The notes beneath the pieces were generated by a model that was given only the letters and a program-made list of their open reading frames with translations, did not search any database and was not told the DNA's origin. From Clostridia bacterium (GTDB lineage Bacteria; Bacillota; Clostridia; Christensenellales; CAG-138): a DNA stretch of 41,310 nucleotides. The translations under genes were made by a program, and so were the position numbers. Position 1 is the first letter of the stretch, and the number at the start of each line of letters is the position of its first letter. This document shows positions 1 through 7,341 of the stretch, piece by piece. Where the stretch lies: NCBI GenBank assembly GCA_017523925.1, contig JAFWVQ010000040.1, positions 1 through 41,310 of the forward strand. Direction: 5' to 3'.

Positions 1-2340
1 ACGGCTGAAGCCGAAGGTCATCTGGGTGAGGTCGTTGGTGCCGAAGCTGAAGAACTCGGCCTCGGTGGCAACTTCGTCCGCGGTGAGAGCCGCACGGGGG
101 ATCTCGATCATGGTGCCCACAAGGTAGGGGATCTCCATGCCGCGCTCCTCCATGACCTTTTTCGCGGTGGCGACTACGAAGCTCTTAACGTATGCAAGCT
201 CCTTGGTCTCGCCAACGAGGGGGATCATGATCTCGGGAACGATCTCAAGACCGGTCTCCTTGCGAACCTCGATAGCCGCTTCGATAACGGCGCGGGTCTG
301 CATCTCGGCGATCTCGGGATAGGTGACGGAAAGACGGCAGCCGCGGTGACCCATCATGGGGTTGGACTCGTGCAGGCCGTCGATGGTGGCCTTGAGCTCC
401 TCGTAGGAGAGACCCATGGTCTTAGCAAGCGCCCTGATGTCATCCTCGTTGGTGGGGAGGAACTCATGGAGCGGGGGATCGAGGAAGCGGATGGTGACCG
501 GGCGGCCTTCCATAGCCTTGTAGATGCCCTTGAAGTCCTCGCGCTGCATGGGGAGGAGCTTGGCAAGAGCGGCCCTGCGCTCGTCCTCGTTCTTGGAAAC
601 GATCATCTCGCGGATCGCGGGGATGCGGTCCTCGTCGAAGAACATATGCTCGGTACGGCAGAGACCGATGCCCTCCGCGCCGAACTCAACTGCCTTGGCA
701 GCCTGATCGGGCGCGTCGGCATTGGTGCGGACCTTCAGCTTGCGGAAGGAATCCGCCCACTGCATAACGGTGGCGAAATTGCCGGAGATCTCTGCGGGAA
801 CGGTCTTGATGGCCTCGGCATAAACCTTGCCGGTGGTGCCGTCGAGGCTGATCCAGTCGCCTTCCTTGAGCACGGTGCCGTCCGGGAAGGTGATGGTCTT
901 GGCCTCTTCGTTGATCTGAGCGTCGGTGCAGCCGCAGACGCAGCAGGTGCCGATCTGGCGGGCAACGACGGCCGCGTGACTGGTCCTGCCGCCGAAAGCG
1001 GTGAGGATGCCACGAGCTGCGTTCATGCCCTCGATATCCTCGGGGCTGGTCTCCTTGCGGGCAAGGATGACTTCCTCGCCTGCATCATGAGCGGCCTTCG
1101 CCTCGTCGGCGGTGAAATACACAAGACCGCAGGCGGCGCCGGGGGATGCGTTGAGGCCCTTTGCAACGGACTTTGCAGCCTTGAGCGCAGCGGCGTCAAA
1201 CTGGGGATGGAGCAGCGCGTCGAGCGCCTGGGGCTCGATCATCAGGATGGCTTCTTCCTTGGTGCGCATGCCCTCGTTCACAAGATCAATCGCGACCTGA
1301 AGCGCCGCGGCAGGGGTGCGCTTGCCGCTTCTGGTCTGGAGCATGAAGAGCTTGCCCTTCTCGATGGTGAACTCCATATCCTGCATATCGCGGTAGTGCT
1401 TTTCAAGCGTGTCCGCGATCTTAACGAACTGGTTGTAGATCGCCTCGTTGGTGTTCTTGAGCTGATCGATGCTCTGGGGGGTGCGGATACCCGCAACAAC
1501 GTCCTCGCCCTGAGCGTTCATCAGATACTCGCCGAACAGCGCCTTTTCGCCGGTGGCGGGGTCGCGGGTGAACGCAACGCCGGTACCGGAGTCATCGCCC
1601 ATGTTGCCGAATACCATGCTCTGCACGTTGACGGCGGTGCCCCAGCTGGAGGGGATGTCGTACTGACGGCGATAGACGATAGCGCGGTCGTTGTTCCAGC
1701 TGCGGAAAACCGCCTTGATGGCCTCCATGAGCTGGACCTTGGGATCCTGGGGGAAGTCGAAGCCCTTCACGGACTTGAACATCGCCTTGTATTCTTCAAC
1801 GATCTGCTTGAGGTGATCGGCGGTGAGCTGAGTGTCGAACTGGAAGCCGTGCTTTTCCTTAGTACCCTCAAGGATCTTGTCAAACTCCTTCTTATCAACC
1901 TCCATTACGACGTCCGAGAACATCTGGATGAAGCGGCGATAGCTGTCGTAGGCAAAGCGCTCGTTACTGGTGAGCCTTGCAAGTGCGACCACGGTTTCAT
2001 CGTTGAGACCGATGTTGAGGATGGTGTCCATCATGCCGGGCATACTTGCGCGTGCGCCGGAGCGGACGGAAACGAGGAAGGGATTCTCGGTGCTGCCGAG
2101 CTTCTTGCCTGCGCGTTCCTCGATAACGACGAGCGCTTCCTCGATCTGCTTAACGATCTCGTCCGCGATGGTCTCGCCATCTTCATAATAGCGGGTGCAG
2201 GCTTCGGTGGTGACCGTGAAACCGTAGGGAACGGGGAGACCGAGTCCGGTCATCTCGGCGAGGTTAGCGCCCTTGCCGCCCAGGAGGTTTTTCATACCTG
2301 CGTTACCTTCGTTGAAAAGGTAAACGTACTTTTGAGACAT
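1..2340 (-). CDS. ppdK: Pyruvate, phosphate dikinase (3' end outside window)
   Basis: The enzyme interconverts pyruvate + ATP + Pi and PEP + AMP + PPi in the cytoplasm. In anaerobes it commonly serves PPi-linked glycolysis or gluconeogenesis. The reading frame is open from the ATG at 2340 to base 1, giving 780 codons. The family is about 875-880 residues, so roughly 95 C-terminal residues, including the PEP-site cysteine region, are missing only because the window ends. The N-terminal nucleotide-binding part begins MSQKYVYLFNEGNAG. The swivelling phosphohistidine motif GGRTSHAAVVAR is present with the histidine at codon 455, and the TIM-barrel part carries GIGLCRTEHMF and ends near FGTNDLTQMTFGFSR. 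A GGAGGAG ribosome binding site precedes the start, and a strong promoter lies at 2392-2420. The gene is monocistronic on the 5' side. Confidence 0.97.
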   Translation of the reverse strand, partial: MSQKYVYLFNEGNAGMKNLLGGKGANLAEMTGLGLPVPYGFTVTTEACTRYYEDGETIADEIVKQIEEALVVIEERAGKKLGSTENPFLVSVRSGARASMPGMMDTILNIGLNDETVVALARLTSNERFAYDSYRRFIQMFSDVVMEVDKKEFDKILEGTKEKHGFQFDTQLTADHLKQIVEEYKAMFKSVKGFDFPQDPKVQLMEAIKAVFRSWNNDRAIVYRRQYDIPSSWGTAVNVQSMVFGNMGDDSGTGVAFTRDPATGEKALFGEYLMNAQGEDVVAGIRTPQSIDQLKNTNEAIYNQFVKIADTLEKHYRDMQDMEFTIEKGKLFMLQTRSGKRTPAAALQVAIDLVNEGMRTKEEAILMIEPQALDALLHPQFDAAALKAAKSVAKGLNASPGAACGLVYFTADEAKAAHDAGEEVILARKETSPEDIEGMNAARGILTAFGGRTSHAAVVARQIGTCCVCGCTDAQINEEAKTITFPDGTVLKEGDWISLDGTTGKVYAEAIKTVPAEISGNFATVMQWADSFRKLKVRTNADAPDQAAKAVEFGAEGIGLCRTEHMFFDEDRIPAIREMIVSKNEDERRAALAKLLPMQREDFKGIYKAMEGRPVTIRFLDPPLHEFLPTNEDDIRALAKTMGLSYEELKATIDGLHESNPMMGHRGCRLSVTYPEIAEMQTRAVIEAAIEVRKETGLEIVPEIMIPLVGETKELAYVKSFVVATAKKVMEERGMEIPYLVGTMIEIPRAALTADEVATEAEFFSFGTNDLTQMTFGFSR

Positions 2341-2391
2341 ATAATTCTCCTCCATATTCATTTGTTATTTGTATTTTAGATACAACTTATA

Positions 2392-2420
2392 ATTATAAAG
2401 CATTTTTACCATAATTACAA
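2392..2420 (-). promoter_or_regulatory. Sigma-A-type promoter for ppdK
   Basis: Read on the minus strand, the -35 box TTGTAA (2415-2420), a 17-bp spacer and the -10 box TATAAT (2392-2397) lie about 50 bp upstream of the ppdK start in an AT-rich stretch. Box match and spacing are close to consensus. Inferred from sequence only. Confidence 0.8.
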
Positions 2421-2492
2421 GTATTTATCAAAATTTTTCATGAGTTTTCGTGGAATGCTACTGAATAAGCTCAAAGCAAGGAGGTGATAACG

Positions 2493-2840
2493 ATGAAAAA
2501 CGACGAAAAAAAGGGCAAAAAACGCAGTTTTAATATGGAATCTGCCGATGATGGCCTGCCGGAAGGGCTCGGCACGGTTTCTGCATCCGAGGCGACAGGG
2601 ATGATGTATTGCCCGCCGAGGAGCGAGGATGAACTGAGAAGCCGCGAGCAGCTTTTCTCCCTTCAGACCGATATGCCGCCAGAGGGTTACGTTGGCTCCG
2701 AGCGCGAATGGAGAAGCGATATCGAAAGATTCCTTGAGGACGAGGCGAAGACCCCGCTCAAGGATGCGCCGATAAACTACATGGCACGGCAGGACGTGCT
2801 CGACCCCGCAAACACTTTCGCGCCGATCGACAAGCCGTAA
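2493..2840 (+). CDS. Small hydrophilic protein of unknown function
   Basis: This 115-residue soluble protein starts MKNDEKKGKKRSF and ends FAPIDKP. The ATG at 2493 is preferred over the in-frame GTG at 2484 because AAGGAGG lies 8 bases before the ATG and overlaps the GTG. There is no signal peptide or membrane segment. The N-terminus is lysine-rich and the remainder is acidic and proline-containing, with YCPPRSEDELRSREQLF in the middle and one cysteine. I do not recognise a family. A terminator hairpin overlaps its stop codon, so it is probably transcribed alone. It sits divergent from ppdK and upstream of an MGMT-like gene with its own promoter. The codon pattern matches its neighbours, which supports a real gene. 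Confidence 0.75.
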   Translation: MKNDEKKGKKRSFNMESADDGLPEGLGTVSASEATGMMYCPPRSEDELRSREQLFSLQTDMPPEGYVGSEREWRSDIERFLEDEAKTPLKDAPINYMARQDVLDPANTFAPIDKP

Positions 2841-2864
2841 ACGGTTCAAATCCCGACCGTTTTC
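2839..2864 (+). terminator. Intrinsic terminator of the small unknown gene
   Basis: AAACGGT (2839-2845) pairs with ACCGTTT (2856-2862) around a 10-base loop and continues into TTTTC. The stem begins inside the stop codon of the preceding gene. The loop contains the -35 box of the next promoter. Confidence 0.7.
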
Positions 2865-2873
2865 TGTTATAAT
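2845..2873 (+). promoter_or_regulatory. Promoter of the MGMT-like gene, overlapping the terminator
   Basis: TTCAAA (2845-2850), a 17-bp spacer and a perfect TATAAT (2868-2873). The -35 box lies at the edge of the loop of the 2839-2864 terminator and the U-tract falls in the spacer, so termination of one gene and initiation of the next share the same bases. Confidence 0.65.
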
Positions 2874-2957
2874 CTATTCGCGGAAGCGGCAGCAGGCGGC
2901 ATCGTGCGCCGCAAGGAGCCGGGACGAGTATAAGCTTAAACGAAAGAGGTCAGCGAA

Positions 2958-3266
2958 ATGGAAAAAAACACCTTCGAGCGCATCTACGAGATAGTGCGAA
3001 TGATCCCGCGCGGCAAGGTCGCCACCTACGGGCAGATCGCCGCGCTCGCGGGCAACCCGCGCCTGTCGCGCGTGGTGGGCTATGCGCTGCACGTCAACCC
3101 CGACCCGGAGAGCATCCCCTGCTACCGCGTGGTGAACAGGCTCGGCGAGGTGTCCAAGGCGTTTGCTTTCGGCGGGGAGAACAGGCAGATCGCGCTGCTC
3201 GAAAAAGAGGGCGTCGCGTTCATAGACGGCCGCGTGGATATGAAAAAGCATATCTGGCGGCCTTAG
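2958..3266 (+). CDS. MGMT-family alkyltransferase(-like) protein
   Basis: At 102 residues this corresponds to only the C-terminal, DNA-binding/active-site domain of O6-alkylguanine-DNA alkyltransferase, as in alkyltransferase-like proteins. Visible features are the helix-turn-helix segment GKVATYGQIA with Tyr24, the arginine finger region RLSRVVGYAL with Arg39, and the active-site segment IPCYRVVNRLGE with Cys55. In classical MGMT this motif is PCHRV; the histidine that helps activate the cysteine is Tyr here, while DNA-repair ATLs usually lack the cysteine. It could be a direct-reversal enzyme or a damage-recognition protein that feeds excision repair. The start is supported by GAGG 9-12 bases upstream. 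It is followed by an intergenic region containing the terminator of the convergent gene. Confidence 0.88.
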   Translation: MEKNTFERIYEIVRMIPRGKVATYGQIAALAGNPRLSRVVGYALHVNPDPESIPCYRVVNRLGEVSKAFAFGGENRQIALLEKEGVAFIDGRVDMKKHIWRP

Positions 3267-3335
3267 GTGATTTGATCGTGGATCGGCCGTCATACTCCTA
3301 TAGCGGATCGGTATATCCGTCAAAACCGAATACGG

Positions 3336-3374
3336 TAAAAAGCAAACGGATGAACGCGCGTTCATCCGTTTGCT
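3336..3374 (-). terminator. Perfect 34-bp palindrome, terminator of the SpoIID-type gene
   Basis: Bases 3341-3374 form a perfect inverted repeat with 17-bp arms (left arm AGCAAACGGATGAACGC) and no spacer. On the minus strand it is followed by UUUUA (3336-3340), as expected for a rho-independent terminator about 115 bases after the stop of the minus-strand SpoIID gene. On the plus strand only a delayed T-run (about 3386) follows, so plus-strand termination of the MGMT gene here is possible but weaker. The rest of the 3267-3488 gap shows no further gene. Confidence 0.75.
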
Positions 3375-3488
3375 GTCATACTCAAGTTTTTACGATTACC
3401 ATTTCCGTTACTTTTGTCCTTGCCCTTGCTCTCGCTGCTGCCCGGATCAATGAGCCCCGAGCCGCGAGCCCCGAGCAAAGGCCGATGC

Positions 3489-5456
3489 TCAGGTCAGAAA
3501 GCGCTTGACGCGCAGATAGCCGTAGTAGGGCTCGGTGATCTTCGAAGAGTGGATGAAGGCGTATCTGCCCGCAAAGCGAACGTAATACCAGTTGCCGACG
3601 CGGTACCAAACCTCCATCGAGTAGCCGGGGTAAACGTTGATGATCGGCGTACTGAACTCAGAGGGGCCGGTCATCAGCTCAGCATCGAGCACACCGGTCT
3701 TGACGGAGGAATAGCCGATGGGGTGATCGCCGCCTTCGGGGGAGGGGAAGTAGGTGACGTTCACAAGATCCCCGCGGATATAGCCGAGCTTGTTGTTGAC
3801 GATGCAAACGAGCCAGCCGTTGACCTCGGTTATCACGTCAACGTGCGTGTTCGCGGGCAGCGTTTCGAGCACGGAGTGGTTCGTGGAAGGGCCGCTGCGC
3901 AGCCTTGCCGAGCCGGCGCTCACGCTTCCGAATGCTGCGGGCAGCTTGGAATAGCTGTTCGGCAATTCGGGATTGCGCTCCGCAACGTTCAGTATCTGTG
4001 CGTTGGGGAAGTAGTAGTCGATGATCTCGTAATGATCCTGACCCTCCATGCATCTGCCCTTTGCGGCATTCTGGGCAAGCCCGATGCCGGTGCCGTAGCG
4101 GCCGTGACGGATGCAGTAGCCGTTCGGTATCTCATGACCCCAGAAAATGCGAAGGTTACGGTCGTTCTCGGGCTGAAATACGCCGTACTCGGATTCATCG
4201 AGAAGGTGAACGTTGAAGCTCAGCGCAACGCTGCGCTCGGTACCGCCGTCGTTCACGCGAACGATAAGATCGAGCTTGGTGAGGTTCAGCGCGGTGTCCG
4301 GATACGCCCTCGTGTTTACGTCGGCATGGATGATGCTGAGAAGCTGCGCGCTGTGACCGAGCGCTTCGGTGACGTGCTCGCTGATGAGCGAACGGAAAAT
4401 ACCGTTTTCGATCGGCTCGCCGTAGTGGATGTTCAGCCTGAGCATGTACGGATGATCGTATCGAAGGTCGAAGCTGTCATACACGATGCTGTACGGCGCA
4501 TCATGGGTTGTATTCCCGGGCCAAGTGTAGGAGGGCAGATTGGTCTCTCCGCCGTTTGTGGCGCCATAAAACGAGCGCACGACCCTTCCGTTGCAAAAGA
4601 GCATCTCTCCAAGGGACGCTATGCAGGCGTTCAGCGAGTTTGGGAAGGCTTCGTCGATTTTGAACCCGCGGTACCACTGATGCGCTTTTGAGGCGCTGAT
4701 ATCGTAATCATCGGAAGCGGGGAAGTACGCAAAAGCATAGGATTTGGCGGTGATCGCCTGGCATCTGAGCGCCTCGATACCCCAGCCGTCGTTCATTTCA
4801 TAGGGAACGATGCCGTAAAGATAATGCAGCGTGGGAACGTGACTCACGATCCGCAGCTTATTGCCGTTATACGCCGTTATCCTGAAATTGCCGAGGTAAT
4901 GCACGTCGCTGCATGCGGTCGTGGGCGTCGTAACGAGCTTCGCGTAGCCTCCCGAAATGCTGAGCAAAACGCGGTTGATATCGACCGTCGGGCCGGAGTA
5001 GATCAGCTCGCCGCCGTAAAAAACGCTGACGATGCCGCCCGATGCGGTCATGCGCACGATCGCGGGCTGAGAGATCGTTCCGACTATCGGCGCGAGGTTC
5101 TGGTCGATATAGTATGCGCCGTGCAGATTGAAGAGGATCGAGGTAACGTGGATGGGATTAACAGAGTATTCGCATTCGAAATTCATAAGAACGCGAACAG
5201 TCGAGAAATCCTCGTCCGGGGTATGTATGGCGTCCGCTTTTACAGGCATCGTACCATCGTCGCGGAAGGGAAGGAGCGCGGAGCGATCACCGTATCTCTC
5301 ATAATAGCGGTACTCCTCGGCGCGGCGGCTGATCTCTTCTTCGGACGGCTCGTCCTCCACGCGAGCCTCCTGAGCTATAAGGGAAAGGGGAAAGATCGCG
5401 AACATAAGAACGAACGCGAGCAGCAGGGATAACAGACGGGGGACTCTTTGTTTCAT
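3489..5456 (-). CDS. Secreted SpoIID/LytB-domain protein with two SH3-like repeats
   Basis: The protein has 655 residues. The start at 5456 is chosen because AAGGGAG lies 8 bases upstream; an in-frame ATG at 5474 has no ribosome binding site. A signal peptide occupies residues 1-28 (MKQRVPRLLSLLLAFVLMFA...). The SpoIID domain includes GIVPYEMNDGW with the putative catalytic Glu at about 220, EALRCQAITAKSYAFA (about 228-243) and a terminal RHGRYGTGIGLAQNAAKG (about 450-467) in place of the usual GHGxGMSQ. Two bacterial SH3-like segments follow at about 510-566 and 584-640. SpoIID proteins are lytic transglycosylases acting on stem-stripped glycans during engulfment, and LytB relatives modify amidases. 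The SH3 tail and length make this a wall-anchored paralogue rather than canonical SpoIID. It is divergent from sigG. Confidence 0.9.
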   Translation of the reverse strand: MKQRVPRLLSLLLAFVLMFAIFPLSLIAQEARVEDEPSEEEISRRAEEYRYYERYGDRSALLPFRDDGTMPVKADAIHTPDEDFSTVRVLMNFECEYSVNPIHVTSILFNLHGAYYIDQNLAPIVGTISQPAIVRMTASGGIVSVFYGGELIYSGPTVDINRVLLSISGGYAKLVTTPTTACSDVHYLGNFRITAYNGNKLRIVSHVPTLHYLYGIVPYEMNDGWGIEALRCQAITAKSYAFAYFPASDDYDISASKAHQWYRGFKIDEAFPNSLNACIASLGEMLFCNGRVVRSFYGATNGGETNLPSYTWPGNTTHDAPYSIVYDSFDLRYDHPYMLRLNIHYGEPIENGIFRSLISEHVTEALGHSAQLLSIIHADVNTRAYPDTALNLTKLDLIVRVNDGGTERSVALSFNVHLLDESEYGVFQPENDRNLRIFWGHEIPNGYCIRHGRYGTGIGLAQNAAKGRCMEGQDHYEIIDYYFPNAQILNVAERNPELPNSYSKLPAAFGSVSAGSARLRSGPSTNHSVLETLPANTHVDVITEVNGWLVCIVNNKLGYIRGDLVNVTYFPSPEGGDHPIGYSSVKTGVLDAELMTGPSEFSTPIINVYPGYSMEVWYRVGNWYYVRFAGRYAFIHSSKITEPYYGYLRVKRFLT

Positions 5457-5742
5457 ATTGAATTCTCCCTTCATGTTTATTATGCGAGACGCAGCAAATG
5501 CCGAGAACCGTTGGCAAGCGCGTAAAGCCTCAAATTCGGATATAGTATAGCACTTTTTTTACCATCGTTCAATTTTGAGCGGGCGTTTTTTCTAATATAT
5601 TTACAACGCTGTGCATATATATGCCTGCGGGCTTTCCTGCCCGCAAAAATGACCGAAGGCTCTTGCGAAACATCGCGGTTTTTCGCTGAAAACGGGTGAT
5701 CGCGTATATAGCGCGGATTCGACAGCCTTTGCGCCAGATAGG

Positions 5743-5774
5743 TGAATAAATTTTATCTCAAAATGCAATTACTA
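5743..5774 (+). promoter_or_regulatory. Possible sporulation-sigma promoter upstream of sigG
   Basis: TGAATA (5743-5748) and ATTACTA (5768-5774) resemble the -35 (GMATR) and -10 (CATNNTA) boxes of forespore sigma-G/sigma-F promoters, but the 19-bp spacing is 1-2 bp long. Known sigG genes are read by sigma-F and sigma-G, so such a site is expected here. The rest of the 5457-5830 intergenic region holds a 7-bp-stem hairpin (5626-5645) without a U-tract and no gene that I can support. Confidence 0.3.
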
Positions 5775-5830
5775 ATACCGAAGGCCGCAATGCGGAGCCA
5801 AGCTCCGAAATACCGGCGGTCGGAGGGAAT

Positions 5831-6604
5831 ATGGCGCTTAATAAGGTCGAGATCTGCGGAGTGGACACGGGCAGCCTTCCGAGACTATCGCATAAAAAAA
5901 GCATGGAGCTGCTCGAAAGGATCAAGGGCGGAGATGACAGCGCGCGCGAGGAGTTTTTGACGGGCAACCTCAGGCTCGTTTTGAGCGTGATACAGCGCTT
6001 TTCGGGCAGGGGAGAACAGCCGGACGATCTTTTCCAGGTCGGCTGCGTGGGGCTGATAAAAGCGCTGGATAATTTCGACACCTCGCACAATGTGCGCTTC
6101 TCCACCTACGCGGTACCCATGATAATCGGGGAGATACGCAGATACCTTCGGGACAACAGCAGCGTTAGGGTCACAAGATCCATGCGTGACACCGCATATC
6201 GTGCGCTTCAGGTGAGGAACGCGCTCATCGAAAAAAACGGCTTGGAGCCGAGGCTTTCGGAGGTTGCAAAGGAGCTTGGCATCCCCGAGAGCGAGGTCGT
6301 TTTCGCGCTTGATGCGATAAGCGATCCGATCTCACTGAACGAGCCCATCTACGGGGACGACGGGGACGCGGTCTATATCGAGGATCAGATAAGGGATGAA
6401 GGAGCGAACGACGAGCTATGGCTCGACTCGATCGCCCTTAGCGAGGGCATGAACAGACTGTCCGAAAGGGAAAGGCGCATCGTGCGGCTGAGATACTTCC
6501 ACGGAAGAACGCAGACGGAGGTCGCCGATCAGGTCGGGGTCAGTCAGGCGCAGGTCTCCCGCCTTGAAAAAGCCGCTTTGAATAAAATGAAGCGCTATAT
6601 TTGA
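5831..6604 (+). CDS. sigG: RNA polymerase forespore sigma factor sigma-G
   Basis: This late forespore sigma factor of endospore formation has 257 residues, the usual size. It carries the sigma-G-specific N-terminus NKVEICGVDTG. Region 2 is NLRLVLSVIQRF...DDLFQVGCVGLIKALDNFD...VRFSTYAVPMIIGEIRRYLRD, then region 3 (TRSMRDTAYRALQVRNAL), and region 4 with the helix-turn-helix TQTEVADQVGVSQAQVSRLEKAAL near the C-terminus. GGAGGG is placed 4 bases before the ATG. Unlike the classical spoIIGA-sigE-sigG cluster, no sigE is upstream here; the gene stands next to a divergent SpoIID-type gene. It is probably autoregulated and sigma-F dependent. Identification is secure. Confidence 0.97.
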   Translation: MALNKVEICGVDTGSLPRLSHKKSMELLERIKGGDDSAREEFLTGNLRLVLSVIQRFSGRGEQPDDLFQVGCVGLIKALDNFDTSHNVRFSTYAVPMIIGEIRRYLRDNSSVRVTRSMRDTAYRALQVRNALIEKNGLEPRLSEVAKELGIPESEVVFALDAISDPISLNEPIYGDDGDAVYIEDQIRDEGANDELWLDSIALSEGMNRLSERERRIVRLRYFHGRTQTEVADQVGVSQAQVSRLEKAALNKMKRYI

Positions 6605-6644
6605 GATGAGCGAACTAGGAATAAACGTGATATCAAACCGGAGG

Positions 6645-6693
6645 AAATATGGCAAATAATGGCAAAAATATGGCGAAATATGGCAAAACATGG
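6645..6693 (+). repeat. Helically phased A-tract repeat (ATGGCAAA, about 10.25-bp period)
   Basis: ATGGC/ATGG recurs at 6649, 6659, 6670, 6680 and 6690, and each of the first four is followed by an A-tract of three to five bases. This spacing equals about one DNA turn, which predicts an intrinsic bend. The stretch lies about 60-100 bp upstream of the promoter of the BlaI-type gene and also encodes the start of a possible 43-residue ORF. Confidence 0.6.
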
Positions 6694-6780
6694 TTTTGTC
6701 GCAGTGAAAAACGCGATCTTAAGCGATTAAGGAAAAAAATAATTGATATATATTGCAATTTTGTACAAAATACTGTATAA
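6649..6780 (+). CDS. Possible 43-residue basic protein
   Basis: The ORF begins at an ATG placed 4 bases after GGAGG (6640-6644) and 44 bases after the sigG stop. It encodes MANNGKNMAKYGKTW followed by a Lys/Arg-rich middle and a hydrophobic end (IYCNFVQNTV). No family is recognised. Its first 14 codons are the ATGGCAAA repeat, and its end runs through the promoter of the next gene, so it may be an accidental frame over a regulatory region. The perfect ribosome binding site argues for a real, perhaps sigma-G-coexpressed, small protein. The codon use (AT-rich) differs from neighbours. Confidence 0.35.
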   Translation: MANNGKNMAKYGKTWFCRSEKRDLKRLRKKIIDIYCNFVQNTV

Positions 6781-6781
6781 T
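6753..6781 (+). promoter_or_regulatory. Promoter of the BlaI-type gene with an internal dyad
   Basis: TTGCAA (6753-6758), a 17-bp spacer and TATAAT (6776-6781) form a strong sigma-A promoter. TACA (6764-6767) and TGTA (6774-6777) form a dyad overlapping spacer and -10. BlaI/MecI/CopY operators are built on TACA/TGTA half-sites, usually separated by two bases, here by six. Autorepression is a plausible inference. Confidence 0.7.
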
Positions 6782-6821
6782 AATCCCGATAATACTTTAA
6801 GCATAGGAGTTGGACTATACT

Positions 6822-7196
6822 ATGATCCTAAAAGATGTTTCGTCAGCCGAGCTCGAGATCATGAAGATCATCTGGACGGCAGGAAAGCCCGTCATTATCA
6901 CGGATATATGGCGCGAGATCGAAGGGCACGACTGGACCTACCAGACAGTGCAGACATTTGTAAACCGCTTGAATGCCAAGGGCTATATCAAAATAGTCGG
7001 CAAACAGGTGCGCAGCTACCTCTATCTCCCCACTGTAACCCGCGCTGAATACATCGTTCAGTCCCGCGGAGATCTTCTTGACGGCGGCGAGGGTGCAAGT
7101 CTGTCCGATGTTGTTTCGATCATGTATAAAAACGGCATCTGCAGCAAGGAAGAGCTCGACAAGCTCTCCGCCACCGTGGCTCAGCTGCTCAAGTAA
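6822..7196 (+). CDS. BlaI/MecI/CopY-family transcriptional repressor
   Basis: The protein has 124 residues, the normal length for this family. The N-terminal winged helix is visible as LKDVSSAELEIMKIIW (helix 1), ITDIWREIEG, a recognition segment WTYQTVQTFVNRLNAKGYI and the wing VGKQVRSYLYLP. The C-terminal dimerisation part is SLSDVVSIMYKNGICSKEELDKLSATVAQLL. Relatives repress beta-lactamase, mecA or copper-export genes and are inactivated by a BlaR/MecR metalloprotease sensor or by metals. No sensor kinase-protease, beta-lactamase or copper pump lies beside it, so its regulon is not local except perhaps itself. The ATG at 6822 is used; AGGAG lies 12 bases upstream, a rather long spacing. 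Confidence 0.9.
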   Translation: MILKDVSSAELEIMKIIWTAGKPVIITDIWREIEGHDWTYQTVQTFVNRLNAKGYIKIVGKQVRSYLYLPTVTRAEYIVQSRGDLLDGGEGASLSDVVSIMYKNGICSKEELDKLSATVAQLLK

Positions 7197-7233
7197 GTCG
7201 TTTTTCCATACCCTATAACAGTACGACCGCATG

Positions 7234-7264
7234 CGGCCGCTGCTTTGATTGCAGCGGCCGTTTT
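7234..7264 (+). terminator. Intrinsic terminator of the BlaI-type gene
   Basis: CGGCCGCTGC (7234-7243) pairs perfectly with GCAGCGGCCG (7251-7260) around TTTGATT and is followed by TTTT. A second, weaker hairpin (GCTCGG 7303-7308 with CCGAGC 7326-7331, then six T) follows before the convergent gene. Confidence 0.9.
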
Positions 7265-7341
7265 CGTATCCCGCTCGGGTCGGCCTGCGATTTGTTTAAT
7301 ACGCTCGGAGCGGCTCTTGATACGCCCGAGCTTTTTTGCTT

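Noticed and set aside
346..2379. 677-codon open frame on the plus strand opposite ppdK
   Set aside because: Same codon-bias shadow; its sequence is low-complexity and it overlaps the ppdK promoter.
5626..5645. Hairpin TGCGGGC/GCCCGCA as terminator
   Set aside because: No U-tract follows on either strand, and it lies between divergent genes where no terminator is needed.
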